From positions 1 to 10,976 of the forward strand of contig JBFYSV010000036.1 of assembly GCA_041301185.1 (NCBI GenBank): a DNA stretch of 10,976 nt, written 5' to 3'. The position numbers and the translations under genes were made by a program. This DNA is from JAQBDA01 sp041301185 (GTDB taxonomy: Bacteria; Chloroflexota; Anaerolineae; Anaerolineales; UBA4823). A model generated the notes under the pieces. That model had not been told where the DNA came from and did not search any database. It saw only the letters and a program-made list of their open reading frames with translations. Of this stretch, positions 1-7,103 are shown one piece after another (positions within the stretch are counted from its first letter, which is position 1; every line of letters begins with the position of its first letter).

Positions 1-59
1 TGCTTGTCGACCTGCTTTTTCTTTTTCTTCTCTTTGTTCTTTGGACTCTTGTCGCCCAT
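1..59 (-). CDS. Small lysine-rich hypothetical protein (5' end only)
   Basis: Read on the minus strand, an ATG at 59-57 opens a frame encoding MGDKSPKNKEKKKKKQVDK, which runs off the left edge after 19 codons. A GGAG Shine-Dalgarno lies seven bases upstream of the ATG (complement of 67-70), which supports the start. From memory, short proteins beginning MGDKSPK followed by a Lys/Ala-rich tail are common hypothetical proteins in Chloroflexota and Actinobacteria; their function is unknown. The very basic composition suggests a disordered, possibly nucleic-acid-binding peptide, but this is a guess. It is transcribed away from the methyltransferase operon and is probably not part of it. It is partial here, so its length cannot be judged. 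Confidence 0.7.
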   Translation of the reverse strand, partial: MGDKSPKNKEKKKKKQVDK

Positions 60-457
60 ATCACATCTCCTATATCGTATGAACTCGATCCTGATTGTTT
101 TGTCTGGCCAGTAAGTGTCTAATTCGATATTATATCCGAGCTAAGCTTTCTGAGAGCTTCTCTACTACATTGTACTACGAATGGATCTCGAGTAATCCGA
201 TAGCTGGGTTTTGCTGCACTCATGTAAGCGTCACTCTGCGAATTTCGCTCTACCAAACCATCTACTACAAATCGCTCGGAAAGCCTGGACAGCCGTGGAA
301 GATCACGCGGCGCGCTCGATGATCACTACTTCACCGCACCTGACCTGGCGGAATATACTGGCGTCCCCTTGCAGTTGGGCGCGGGTGTATGGCGAGCCAG
401 AAAGGATCATATATCGAACGAATTAGATTGATTATCGACGAATATAGCTAATAATTA
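60..457. other. Divergent intergenic region without a convincing gene
   Basis: About 400 bases separate the minus-strand Lys-rich gene from the regulator promoter. Two short plus-strand open frames here (95-322 and 211-426) give low-complexity-free but unrecognisable peptides with no good ribosome site, so I do not call them genes. The complement of 129-134 reads TATAAT and could be a -10 box for the leftward gene, but no matching -35 is visible. The stretch 324-431, in a frame with no start codon, encodes a peptide containing YFTAPDLAEYTGVPLQ, which faintly resembles an excisionase/MerR-type helix-turn-helix and may be a decayed gene fragment. An ACGAAT motif occurs at 177-182, and the same motif recurs near the regulator promoter. 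Confidence 0.6.
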
Positions 458-479
458 TTGACAATAAAACGAATATCGT
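411..479. promoter_or_regulatory. Probable operator: three ACGAAT motifs spaced 20 and 31 bp
   Basis: ACGAAT occurs at 418-423, 438-443 and 469-474, with starts 20 and 31 bases apart, close to two and three helical turns. The last copy sits inside the imperfect palindrome ACGA-ATA-TCGT (469-479), between the -35 and -10 boxes. A perfect 6+1+6 inverted repeat, TTATTG-A-CAATAA (455-467), overlaps the -35 box. Lrp/AsnC regulators commonly autoregulate by binding several AT-rich, helically phased sites near their own promoter. I infer that these are binding sites for the adjacent regulator; nothing but position and repetition shows it. Confidence 0.5.
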
Positions 480-485
480 TATAAT
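458..485 (+). promoter_or_regulatory. Sigma-70-type promoter for the regulator, probably leaderless transcript
   Basis: TTGACA (458-463) and TATAAT (480-485) both match the housekeeping consensus exactly and are separated by 16 bases. The expected transcription start, six to eight bases after the -10, falls at about 491-493. The ATG of the regulator gene begins at 493. No Shine-Dalgarno can be seen before it, which fits a leaderless or near-leaderless mRNA. No other strong promoter is obvious before the downstream genes, so this may drive much of the operon. Confidence 0.75.
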
Positions 486-492
486 AATTAGT

Positions 493-987
493 ATGCTAGA
501 CGAAATTGATCGAAAGATTATCTCTTACCTTCAATACGACGGACGCATGCCTTTTACCACGATTGCAGCTGAACTGGGCTTAACCGAAGCCACCGTCCGC
601 CGAAGAGTAAAGCAGCTGACCGAAGAAGGTACCCTTCAAATCGTTGCCGTTGTCGAACCCCATGACTTGGGCTGGAATGAAGCCGCCATGATTGGAATCT
701 CCGTCAAGGCGAATCTGGTTGCCGAAGTCGCCGATAAGATCGCTCAGCTATCTGAAGTGACCTATTTATTCCAGGCAGCCGGCGAGTTCGACCTGTTTGC
801 CGAGGTATATTGCAGAGATCGGGCTCATTTTGTCTCGTTCCTCAACAACAAGCTTCAGCAAATACCAGGCGTGGAGCGGACACAATCATTTTTAATTCTA
901 AGAATGCACAAACTGTCTTATCGTTGGGGAGAAACTGAGCCGCCCACCCTCGCGCCGAGACCTTCTGCAATTCTTCCCAAAACATAA
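493..987 (+). CDS. Lrp/AsnC-family transcriptional regulator
   Basis: The protein has 164 residues, slightly longer than the usual 150 or so. Residues 2-50 match the AsnC helix-turn-helix: LDEIDRKIISYLQ is followed by a winged helix with IAAELGLTEATVRRRV as the recognition portion. Residues about 62-145 form the RAM effector-binding domain, with the typical AGEFDLFAEV segment (G97, D100) at the ligand-binding dimer interface. A Pro-rich tail of about 18 residues (147-164) is an addition to the family core. The start at 493 places the canonical LDEIDRKI motif at the extreme N-terminus, as expected, despite the lack of a ribosome binding site. It lies 55 bases upstream of the methyltransferase gene on the same strand. 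The family acts in the cytoplasm as dimers or octamers that sense amino acids or related metabolites. I infer that it autoregulates and controls the operon, perhaps sensing the imported compound or a demethylated amino acid. Confidence 0.93.
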   Translation: MLDEIDRKIISYLQYDGRMPFTTIAAELGLTEATVRRRVKQLTEEGTLQIVAVVEPHDLGWNEAAMIGISVKANLVAEVADKIAQLSEVTYLFQAAGEFDLFAEVYCRDRAHFVSFLNNKLQQIPGVERTQSFLILRMHKLSYRWGETEPPTLAPRPSAILPKT

Positions 988-992
988 AATCT

Positions 993-1019
993 ACCCGCCC
1001 GTTGAGATTTCGGGCAGGT
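993..1019 (+). repeat. Inverted repeat between regulator and first methyltransferase
   Basis: ACCCGCCCG (993-1001) can pair with CGGGCAGGT (1011-1019) at eight of nine positions, with one C-A mismatch and a nine-base loop. No U tract follows, so it is not a convincing terminator. It could be a partial attenuator, an RNA stability element or a processing site. The following gene has its own Shine-Dalgarno. Confidence 0.5.
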
Positions 1020-1042
1020 TCACATATCTGCAGGAGCTCTAT

Positions 1043-2467
1043 ATGGCAGAAAGACCCACCTCAGAGACCATCACTGACCTTGTCCATGAAAAATCGGTTG
1101 AAATCTTGCAGGAGGTGGGATTTTGTGTGCCAGACGATAACATTCTGGCACTTCTTATGTCTGCCGGATTTCCCGTTTTCCGGGAATCGAAGATGGCGCG
1201 CATCACACCCGGCTTGCTCGAGAACGCATTGATGACCCTCCCCAAGGATGTCCGCCTCCACCATCGGAGCGGTGAACTGCTGGCCTGTTTTGGGAACGAG
1301 TCCTGTTTTATGGGAGCCGGTACCCCCGTCAATGTGTTCGACCTGAATAGCGGGGAACACCGGGCGGCTACTTGGGAAGATGTCTGCCAGCTTGTTACCA
1401 TCCAAGATGCCCTACCCCAGGTGGATATTGTCCGCCCAACCGTGACCGCAACCGATCTGGGTCCAGCCTCAGATCTGGTGGAGATCGCCGAGTCTCTGCG
1501 CAACACCAGCAAGCCTGTCGTCCATCGTACCCTCTCCTCCGATCGGGTCGAAGCGGCGGTCGAAATAGTATTTGCCGTTGCCGGGGGGGCAGATGCTTTT
1601 CGGTTGCATCCCAATTTTGCAACGGTGTACTGCCCGATCAGCCCGGGGTATTTTACGCCGGAGAACATCCACTGTATGCTCCGTTGGGCCGCCCACGGCA
1701 TCCCGATCACCTTGCTGAGCATGGCGATGGGCGGTGCTTCAGCACCCGCCACCTTGCTCGGAGAGCTGATTGTTATCAACACCGATATCCTGGCCTGGAT
1801 TGTAGTCCTGCAAACACTGTACCCTGGAACGCCTCTTCTGTATGGCAGCGTTTCAGCTATGCTCGATATGCGCACCGGATTGCTGCCCCTTGGAGCACCT
1901 GAGCGAGGCATGATCAACAGCGGTGCAGCGATGATGGGTCGCTATTATGGCATCCCCTCCATGTGCGGCGGGTTGTCATCCGATGCCAAAGAGCTGGATG
2001 CTCAGGCTGGATTCGAGAAAGTCAACACAGCCATCCCCTTATTAATGCACGGAGCCGATATTATCTATGGGGTTGGAGCTACCAATGCCGGCTCGACCAT
2101 CTCCTATACCCAGATGATATTCGATGACGAGATTATTGCAGGGGTGCGCCGCATGTGGCAAGGCATACCCGTCCATGATGTCAGCGAAGAGGTTGCCCTG
2201 ATTAAATCCCTGACACCCAAGGGTAATTTCATGTCTGCAAAGCATACCCTGCGCAATTACAAAAAGCACTGGTACCCGGGGATTATCAGCCGGGACACCT
2301 ATGAGACCTGGAAAGAGAAAGGTGAAACCATCGAGAGCCTCTGCCGGCGTAAAGCCCAAGATATCGTGGCGAATCACCAACCGGTAAGGCTGTCTGCCAA
2401 TATCGAAGCCGAGCTGGAATACATCATCCGCCAGCACTTGCCTGATTTCAGGTTTCACAACCGGTAA
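1043..2467 (+). CDS. MttB-family corrinoid methyltransferase, non-pyrrolysine type (copy 1)
   Basis: This 474-residue protein has the length and architecture of the MttB (trimethylamine methyltransferase, COG5598) superfamily. The family adopts a TIM barrel that transfers a methyl group from a methylated amine to the Co(I) corrinoid of a partner protein. Visible landmarks are LNSGEHRAAT (101-110), AMGGASAPAT (227-236), YPGTPLLYG (260-268), GRYYGIPSMCGGLSSDAKELDAQ (299-321, shown only as a position guide by its ends GRYYGIP and DAKELDAQ) and GNFMSAKHTLRNY (394-406). The stretch after YYGIP is where true MttB carries pyrrolysine. Here it is fully sense-coded, with no in-frame TAG, as in MtgB (glycine betaine), MtpB (proline betaine) and MtcB (carnitine) relatives. 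The start follows AGGAG at 1032-1036 with six-base spacing. The corrinoid protein gene follows after 51 bases, the usual pairing. The substrate cannot be read from sequence; a quaternary amine is likely by family precedent. Confidence 0.93.
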   Translation: MAERPTSETITDLVHEKSVEILQEVGFCVPDDNILALLMSAGFPVFRESKMARITPGLLENALMTLPKDVRLHHRSGELLACFGNESCFMGAGTPVNVFDLNSGEHRAATWEDVCQLVTIQDALPQVDIVRPTVTATDLGPASDLVEIAESLRNTSKPVVHRTLSSDRVEAAVEIVFAVAGGADAFRLHPNFATVYCPISPGYFTPENIHCMLRWAAHGIPITLLSMAMGGASAPATLLGELIVINTDILAWIVVLQTLYPGTPLLYGSVSAMLDMRTGLLPLGAPERGMINSGAAMMGRYYGIPSMCGGLSSDAKELDAQAGFEKVNTAIPLLMHGADIIYGVGATNAGSTISYTQMIFDDEIIAGVRRMWQGIPVHDVSEEVALIKSLTPKGNFMSAKHTLRNYKKHWYPGIISRDTYETWKEKGETIESLCRRKAQDIVANHQPVRLSANIEAELEYIIRQHLPDFRFHNR

Positions 2468-2518
2468 CCAAGCTTTAATTTGATCGAATCCGCAGCTAAA
2501 GCCCTCAAGGAGTCCTGT

Positions 2519-3169
2519 ATGAACGATGAAATCTATCAAAAGCTAGCCCAGGCTATCATCGACGGCGAACCCGAAGACGCTGAAGCCCTTGCGCAACAAG
2601 CCCTGGAGCAAGGGATCGATCCTCTGGAATGTATCAATCAGGGGCTGGTCAAGGGCATTCAGAAAGTTGGCGAACTATTCGCCAATGGAGATTATTTCCT
2701 CCCCGAACTGATCATCGGCGCGGATGCGATGAAGGCAGCTCTGGATGTTCTGGAACCCTCTCTATTGGAGGGCCAAAAACGAGAGGTGGTTGGCAAGGTA
2801 GTCCTGGGAACTGTCAAGGGAGACTTACACGAAATCGGGAAAACCCTGGTGGGAACCATGCTGACAGCCAATGGTTTCAAGGTTAAGGATATCGGCGTGG
2901 ATAAAGAACCCCAGGAATTTATCGCAGCCATCAAAGAAATGGACGCCGATATTGTTGGCGCTTCGGCTTTGCTAACCACAACCATGCTGCAACAGAAAAA
3001 ACTGATCAATGCTATTGAAGAAGCCGGTTTGAGAGATAAAGTTAAGGTGATAATTGGCGGAGCGCCGGTTACCGAGAGCTTTGCCAAAGAAATCGGGGCG
3101 GATGGATATGCTGAAGATGCAATCTCAGCGGTTAGCCTGGCTTACCGGCTGATGGATGCCCCCCTTTGA
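2519..3169 (+). CDS. Methylamine-type corrinoid (B12-binding) protein
   Basis: This 216-residue protein is full length for the MttC/MtgC/MtaC class of cognate corrinoid proteins. Residues about 5-85 form the helical cap (B12-binding 2) domain with GLVKGIQKVGELFANGDYF. Residues about 90-213 form the Rossmann-like B12 domain with the cobalamin signature GDLHEIGKTLVG. D102-x-H104-x-x-G107 is the DxHxxG motif whose histidine is the lower axial cobalt ligand. S149 (VGASALLTTT) and G180-G181 (IIGGAPVT) are the other loops that hold the nucleotide tail. I chose ATG 2519 because AAGGAG (2507-2512) precedes it by six bases and it begins at the conserved N-terminus; an upstream TTG at 2480 in frame has no ribosome site. 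It is the methyl carrier for the upstream methyltransferase. As the only such protein in the window, it may also serve the three later copies. It acts in the cytoplasm and would need a reductive activase encoded elsewhere. Confidence 0.95.
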   Translation: MNDEIYQKLAQAIIDGEPEDAEALAQQALEQGIDPLECINQGLVKGIQKVGELFANGDYFLPELIIGADAMKAALDVLEPSLLEGQKREVVGKVVLGTVKGDLHEIGKTLVGTMLTANGFKVKDIGVDKEPQEFIAAIKEMDADIVGASALLTTTMLQQKKLINAIEEAGLRDKVKVIIGGAPVTESFAKEIGADGYAEDAISAVSLAYRLMDAPL

Positions 3170-3172
3170 GCA

Positions 3173-3202
3173 TCCCTGATCGACCTACGGCATCGTCAGG
3201 GA
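3173..3202 (+). repeat. Inverted repeat between corrinoid protein and binding protein genes
   Basis: TCCCTGA (3173-3179) pairs perfectly with TCAGGGA (3196-3202). Inside it, CGA (3181-3183) pairs with TCG (3193-3195) around one bulged T, leaving a nine-base loop. The bases after it are pyrimidine-rich (TTTGTTCTCTCTTC) but lack a continuous U run, so termination would be partial at most. It may protect or separate the transcripts of the enzyme and transport modules. Confidence 0.5.
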
Positions 3203-3225
3203 CATCAATTTGTTCTCTCTTCAAC

Positions 3226-3233
3226 AAAGGAGG
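3226..3233 (+). promoter_or_regulatory. Strong Shine-Dalgarno of the binding protein gene
   Basis: AAAGGAGG, continuing as GAGGAG, lies five bases before the ATG at 3239. It is the strongest ribosome site in the window and fits the need for excess solute-binding protein over permease. It also fixes the start so that the signal peptide begins correctly. Confidence 0.8.
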
Positions 3234-3238
3234 AGGAG

Positions 3239-5050
3239 ATGATTGCCAGAAAAACTTCAAAACCCCTTTTATTCGCACTAATCGCTTTGCTCTTAGTGAA
3301 CGGGGTGGCAGGCTGTGGACCAAGCCCAACCAGCCAGCCCACCAGTCCAGCAGTTGAGGCTGAACAATCCGCAGCCGAGCAACCAGCCCAGACCGAACAA
3401 CCTGCTCAACCCGAAACGACTGAGTCCACTGAAGAGCAACCAACCACAACCGCAACGATCATTATCCCTCAAGACCCGCTTGGCTTTAACGGCCTGGTGG
3501 CGGATACCGGCTATGAAGCCATGGTTGGCGAGCTGGTCATGCTGGCTGTTTCAGAGATCGATCCGAACGGCAATGTATTTCCTGAGCTGGCTGTTGAAAT
3601 TCCCACCCTTGAGAACGGCGGAGTGGTGTTTGACGAAGAAGCATGGACGATGGACGTGACCTGGAAGCTGCGGGACGATATCTTCTGGGCCGATGGCGAA
3701 CAGGTAACTGTGGATGACGTGATCTTTACCTGGAATGCCATTACCGATCCGGAGATGGGCATCTGGGTTGATGGGGTCGATTACACCGATAGCCTCGAGA
3801 AAGTGGATGATTTCACCTTTATCGTTCACTACAACACCGTTTACACTGCGTATCAAACCCAATTCGGCGGCGAGAATTTCAATGTCTACCCGGAACACTA
3901 TTGCGATCCTACCCAGGGCTTCACTGCCTGGGACTGCAACCGCCAACCGCTCAGCAACGGTCCGTATATCCTGGATGAATGGGTGACGGGCAACTACCTT
4001 ACCTTCACCCGCAATGAGAACTATTTCGATGAGGGCAAACCATTTATTGACCAGGTCGTAGTCCGGATCGTACCAGAGCAGTCTGTCCGCAAGACGTTGA
4101 TGGCCCAGGGGGATGCCGACATGAATATGTGGCTGTCTGAGGCCGAGGCTCAAGAGCTCTCGGAGTACAGCAACATCTATGTCAGCTTTGCACCCACCGA
4201 GCGCTGGGTCTTCCGCCTGATCCCCAACCTTGTGGAGCGCAGCACGGTCGATCCAGCCGGACCGCCTCACCCTGTTTTGGGTGACGTGCAGGTTCGAAAA
4301 GCCATCCAGGCAGCCGTAGATGTTGACACAATTATCAACACAGTCTTCCTGGGTTACCCAAAGCCGGTATGGACAGAGTTTTTCCGCCCGCCTTATACCT
4401 GTGAAATTTCCCCCCCTGCTTACGATCCCGAAGCTGCCAAAACACTTTTAGAAGCCGCCGGGTGGAAAGATCCAGACGGTGATGGAGTCCGTGAATGCCA
4501 GGGGTGCGCTACTGCGGAAGAGGGCACCCTGATGGAAATCGAGCTGATGACCTACGGCGAGTATGGAGAGGAGCTTGAGCTGGCTCACCAGCTCATCGGC
4601 GAGATGCTCCAGGCGATTGGATTCAAGGTTAACCTTTCGGTCATTGAAGGCGCGGTTTTATGGGCTGACTACGAGAGCGGAGGTATCGAGCAAAACGGTG
4701 ACTTTGACCTGAACCTTTATGACGATGGCTACCCAGGAATCGACCCTACCGATAACCAGCTGTGGTACTACTATTACTCTGCTGCCGCCGAACCCGATTA
4801 TGGCTGGAATGTCGGCCGGTGGTCCAATGCTGACTTCGACGCCCTGCTGGATGAAGCCTATACGCTGGATGAGGACTACCGCAAAGAGCTATTCTGCCAG
4901 ATGGCTGAGATCATGGCTGACGAGCTACCCCAGATCATGCTCTGGTCCGCCATCGGAGCGGATGCCTTCTCAACACGCCTGGAAGGCGGTCAGTCTACCA
5001 CCAACGACCTGCCAACCTGGAATGTGGCAGATTGGAAAATCAAGGAGTAA
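3239..5050 (+). CDS. ABC transporter solute-binding lipoprotein, peptide/nickel class (SBP_bac_5)
   Basis: This 603-residue secreted protein begins with a basic n-region, a hydrophobic core (L10-V20) and a lipobox V23-A24-G25-C26, so it should be lipidated at C26 and anchored to the membrane surface. Residues 27-75 are a Pro/Gln/Glu/Thr-rich linker. The rest is a cluster C (DppA/OppA-like) binding protein: NGNVFPELA near 110-118, the domain I segment TWKLRDDIFWADGEQVTVDDV (residues about 141-161), LSNGPYILDEW (238-248), VRKAIQAAVD (352-361) and the Asp-rich loop DPDGDG at 411-416, which is common in this family. Length is normal for the class. The two permease genes follow directly. The family binds oligopeptides but also nickel complexes, opines, sugars and other small solutes. 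Its position among methyltransferase genes suggests a methylated amine or peptide-like ligand; the ligand cannot be deduced from sequence. Confidence 0.93.
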   Translation: MIARKTSKPLLFALIALLLVNGVAGCGPSPTSQPTSPAVEAEQSAAEQPAQTEQPAQPETTESTEEQPTTTATIIIPQDPLGFNGLVADTGYEAMVGELVMLAVSEIDPNGNVFPELAVEIPTLENGGVVFDEEAWTMDVTWKLRDDIFWADGEQVTVDDVIFTWNAITDPEMGIWVDGVDYTDSLEKVDDFTFIVHYNTVYTAYQTQFGGENFNVYPEHYCDPTQGFTAWDCNRQPLSNGPYILDEWVTGNYLTFTRNENYFDEGKPFIDQVVVRIVPEQSVRKTLMAQGDADMNMWLSEAEAQELSEYSNIYVSFAPTERWVFRLIPNLVERSTVDPAGPPHPVLGDVQVRKAIQAAVDVDTIINTVFLGYPKPVWTEFFRPPYTCEISPPAYDPEAAKTLLEAAGWKDPDGDGVRECQGCATAEEGTLMEIELMTYGEYGEELELAHQLIGEMLQAIGFKVNLSVIEGAVLWADYESGGIEQNGDFDLNLYDDGYPGIDPTDNQLWYYYYSAAAEPDYGWNVGRWSNADFDALLDEAYTLDEDYRKELFCQMAEIMADELPQIMLWSAIGADAFSTRLEGGQSTTNDLPTWNVADWKIKE

Positions 5051-5063
5051 CCTTAACCTCAAG

Positions 5064-5094
5064 AGGGGCAGCCACACGGATAACGGCTGCCCCT
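5064..5094 (+). repeat. Perfect 10-bp inverted repeat between binding protein and permease genes
   Basis: AGGGGCAGCC (5064-5073) and GGCTGCCCCT (5085-5094) are perfect complements around an 11-base loop. Two more outer pairs are possible (one G-U, one A-U). Only TTT follows, so it is a weak terminator at best. It sits 14 bases after the binding protein stop, where transport operons often carry a hairpin that stabilises the upstream mRNA and reduces permease expression. I infer that role here. Confidence 0.65.
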
Positions 5095-5110
5095 TTGGTC
5101 TCCATCCGTT

Positions 5111-6151
5111 ATGCTGAATTACATTATCCGGCGCTTATTGCAAGCAGTGCCAATGCTATTCCTGTTGAGCTTGGTGCTCTTCATCCTGGTCAACATTGTT
5201 CCCGGAGGACCTTTGGCAGGCTACGGGCGCACCCGGCGGAGTAACCCAGAAAAGACCGAACAGCTCAAACGCCAGTTCGGTTTGGATAAACCCCTACCGG
5301 TGCAATATCTGGTTTGGCTGGCTGGCAACGATTGGATGCGCGTCGACGCGGATGGCGATGGAATCACTGAAAGCTACGGAGAGCGGCAGGGGATCCTGCG
5401 CGGCGACTTCGGTTTCTCTTACCGCAACCGGAAACCTGTGCTGGAGGAGATTGGGGATCGCTTTGGGAATACAGTCTATCTAATGAGCATAACCCTGCTT
5501 GTGGTAGCGCTGATTGCAATCCCTGTTGGAGTGATCTCGGCAGTCAGGCAATATTCCTGGTTCGATATTAGCGCGACCACGTTTTCCTTTATGGGTCAGG
5601 CAATCCCCGAATTTTGGCTGGGATTGATCTTAATTCTGGTATTTTATGCCTGGCTGGATAACCCGATCACGGGAGATCCGCTCTTGCCTGCGGGCGGGAT
5701 GTACACCCTGGGAGCTGATTTCTCCGTATGGGATTGGATCAGGCATCTGATCTTGCCGGTTACAATGGGGATGGTAGGCTGGGTAGCCTGGTATTCCCGG
5801 TTTCTGCGCTCATCCATGCTAGAGGTCATTCACCAGGACTATATCCGTACAGCACGCGCCAAAGGGCAGGTAGAGCGGATTGTCCTGCTCCGCCATGCTC
5901 TCAAGAACGCCATCATCCCGCTGGTGACATTGTTCGCCCTGGATTTCCCGTACATCTTCACGGGCTCGATTTACGTTGAGTTGATTTTTTCCTGGCCTGG
6001 GATGGGACGCTTGTTTTACGATGCTGCCGTCCACAGGGACTATCCGATCTTAATGGGGATCCTGGTAATCAGCGCAATTTTTATTATTCTGTGCAACCTG
6101 CTGGCTGACCTGGCGTACGCCTATCTTGACCCGAGAGTGCGTTATGACTGA
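5111..6151 (+). CDS. ABC transporter permease, DppB/OppB type
   Basis: This 346-residue integral membrane protein starts with the family hallmark MLNYIIRRLLQAVPMLFLLSL and a first membrane helix to about residue 30, then VPGGPL. Residues 40-115 are an extracytoplasmic region with FGLDKPLPVQYL (56-67) and GDFGFSYRNRKPV (98-110). Further helices lie at about 120-145, 157-180, 212-230, 268-288 and 312-336. The ATPase-docking EAA loop is at about 243-270 (DYIRTARAKGQ to HALKNAIIP), and the protein ends in the typical DPRVRYD. An Asp-rich loop, DADGDGITE (79-87), interrupts the external region. No Shine-Dalgarno is clear before ATG 5111, but an in-frame stop lies at 5081-5083, leaving no better start. 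The next permease overlaps it by eight bases. It forms half of the import channel; the substrate is unknown. Confidence 0.93.
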   Translation: MLNYIIRRLLQAVPMLFLLSLVLFILVNIVPGGPLAGYGRTRRSNPEKTEQLKRQFGLDKPLPVQYLVWLAGNDWMRVDADGDGITESYGERQGILRGDFGFSYRNRKPVLEEIGDRFGNTVYLMSITLLVVALIAIPVGVISAVRQYSWFDISATTFSFMGQAIPEFWLGLILILVFYAWLDNPITGDPLLPAGGMYTLGADFSVWDWIRHLILPVTMGMVGWVAWYSRFLRSSMLEVIHQDYIRTARAKGQVERIVLLRHALKNAIIPLVTLFALDFPYIFTGSIYVELIFSWPGMGRLFYDAAVHRDYPILMGILVISAIFIILCNLLADLAYAYLDPRVRYD

Positions 6152-7103
6152 GGTTACTGCCTCGTCACTTAAGCAGCCTGGGAAGGACTCCGGCATTCCT
6201 CAAGACCTGGGTATGCAACCGGTCAGCATGGGTCGCCTGGTCTGGCGGCGCTTCCGCCGTCACCTCGGCGCGCTGGCGGGGATGGTGGTTCTGATCGTCA
6301 TCATCTTGAGTTGCCTGCTGGCAGGATTATCCCCATACGATCCGCTTGCCTCTGATCTTACCAACCGTTTGCAGCCGCCCTCCTGGGAGCATCCCTTTGG
6401 CACTGATGCCCTCGGGCGCGACCTGCTGACTCGCGTATTGTACGGCGGTCGCATCTCTTTGTTGGTCGGCTTTATGGTGGTTACCATCACCCTGCTAATC
6501 GGCGTACCAGTGGGGGCAATTGCAGGCTATCATGGCGGCTGGATCGATGATGTTCTGATGCGGGTGATTGACTCGGCTCTGGCTCTGCCTTCCCTGATGA
6601 TCTTAATCCTGCTGTCAGCAGTTCTGCGTGAGATCGAGGCACCTTTCCTACAACGGAATAACGTCATTACGATAGCCTTTGTAATCGGTATCCTTTCCTG
6701 GATGACGATTGCCCGGCTGGTGCGTGCCATCTTTCTGACTTTACGGGAGATGGAATACACCACTGCCGCGCGTGCGCTGGGTGCATCCAGCTTGCGGATC
6801 ATCAACAGCGAAATCCTGCCCAATGGATTTGGTCCGATCATCGTCGAATCCACCCTGGGAATCGGTTGGGCGATTATGGAGGAATCTGGCCTGTCTTTTC
6901 TGGGCTTTGGTATCCAACCACCTACCCCCAGTTGGGGAAATTTGCTCAACAACGCCCAGGAACACCTGGTCAGACAACCCTGGCTGGCAATATTTCCCGG
7001 GTTGATGATATTTCTGACCATCATATCGATTAACTATATTGGAGACGGTCTGCGGGATGCTCTCGACCCGTACAAGATCTTGAGGCAAATTGATGAAGTT
7101 TGA
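6144..7103 (+). CDS. ABC transporter permease, DppC/OppC type
   Basis: This 319-residue partner permease has a cytoplasmic N-terminus with RLVWRRFRRHLGALAG (31-46), a first helix at about 45-62, and the signature HPFGTDALGRDLLTRVLYGG (83-102). Helices follow at about 104-128, 146-162, 174-192, 232-250 and 280-300. The EAA loop YTTAARALGASSLRIINSEI (205-224) contacts the ATPase, and GDGLRDALDP (300-309) closes the protein as usual. I chose ATG 6144, which overlaps the stop of the upstream permease by eight bases (translational coupling); an in-frame TTG at 6126 would add six unremarkable residues. With the upstream permease it should form the heterodimeric channel. The nucleotide-binding subunits normally encoded next are absent, and a methyltransferase gene follows 13 bases after the stop. 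Confidence 0.93.
   Translation: MTEVTASSLKQPGKDSGIPQDLGMQPVSMGRLVWRRFRRHLGALAGMVVLIVIILSCLLAGLSPYDPLASDLTNRLQPPSWEHPFGTDALGRDLLTRVLYGGRISLLVGFMVVTITLLIGVPVGAIAGYHGGWIDDVLMRVIDSALALPSLMILILLSAVLREIEAPFLQRNNVITIAFVIGILSWMTIARLVRAIFLTLREMEYTTAARALGASSLRIINSEILPNGFGPIIVESTLGIGWAIMEESGLSFLGFGIQPPTPSWGNLLNNAQEHLVRQPWLAIFPGLMIFLTIISINYIGDGLRDALDPYKILRQIDEV

Noticed and set aside
95..426. Two short plus-strand open frames in the divergent spacer
   Set aside because: No ribosome binding site, no recognisable protein and overlapping frames; treated as noncoding.
1039..1917. Long 292-residue open frame on the minus strand inside the first methyltransferase gene
   Set aside because: It lies wholly antisense to a clearly conserved gene, its protein is Ser/Arg-rich with no recognisable family, and it has no sensible context; it is a codon-bias shadow.
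3551..4270. 239-residue minus-strand open frame inside the binding protein gene
   Set aside because: It is antisense to well-conserved SBP_bac_5 sequence, and the protein resembles no known domain.
5064..5094. Rho-independent terminator after the binding protein gene
   Set aside because: The stem is good but only three T residues follow and the permeases must be expressed, so it is listed as an inverted repeat rather than a terminator.
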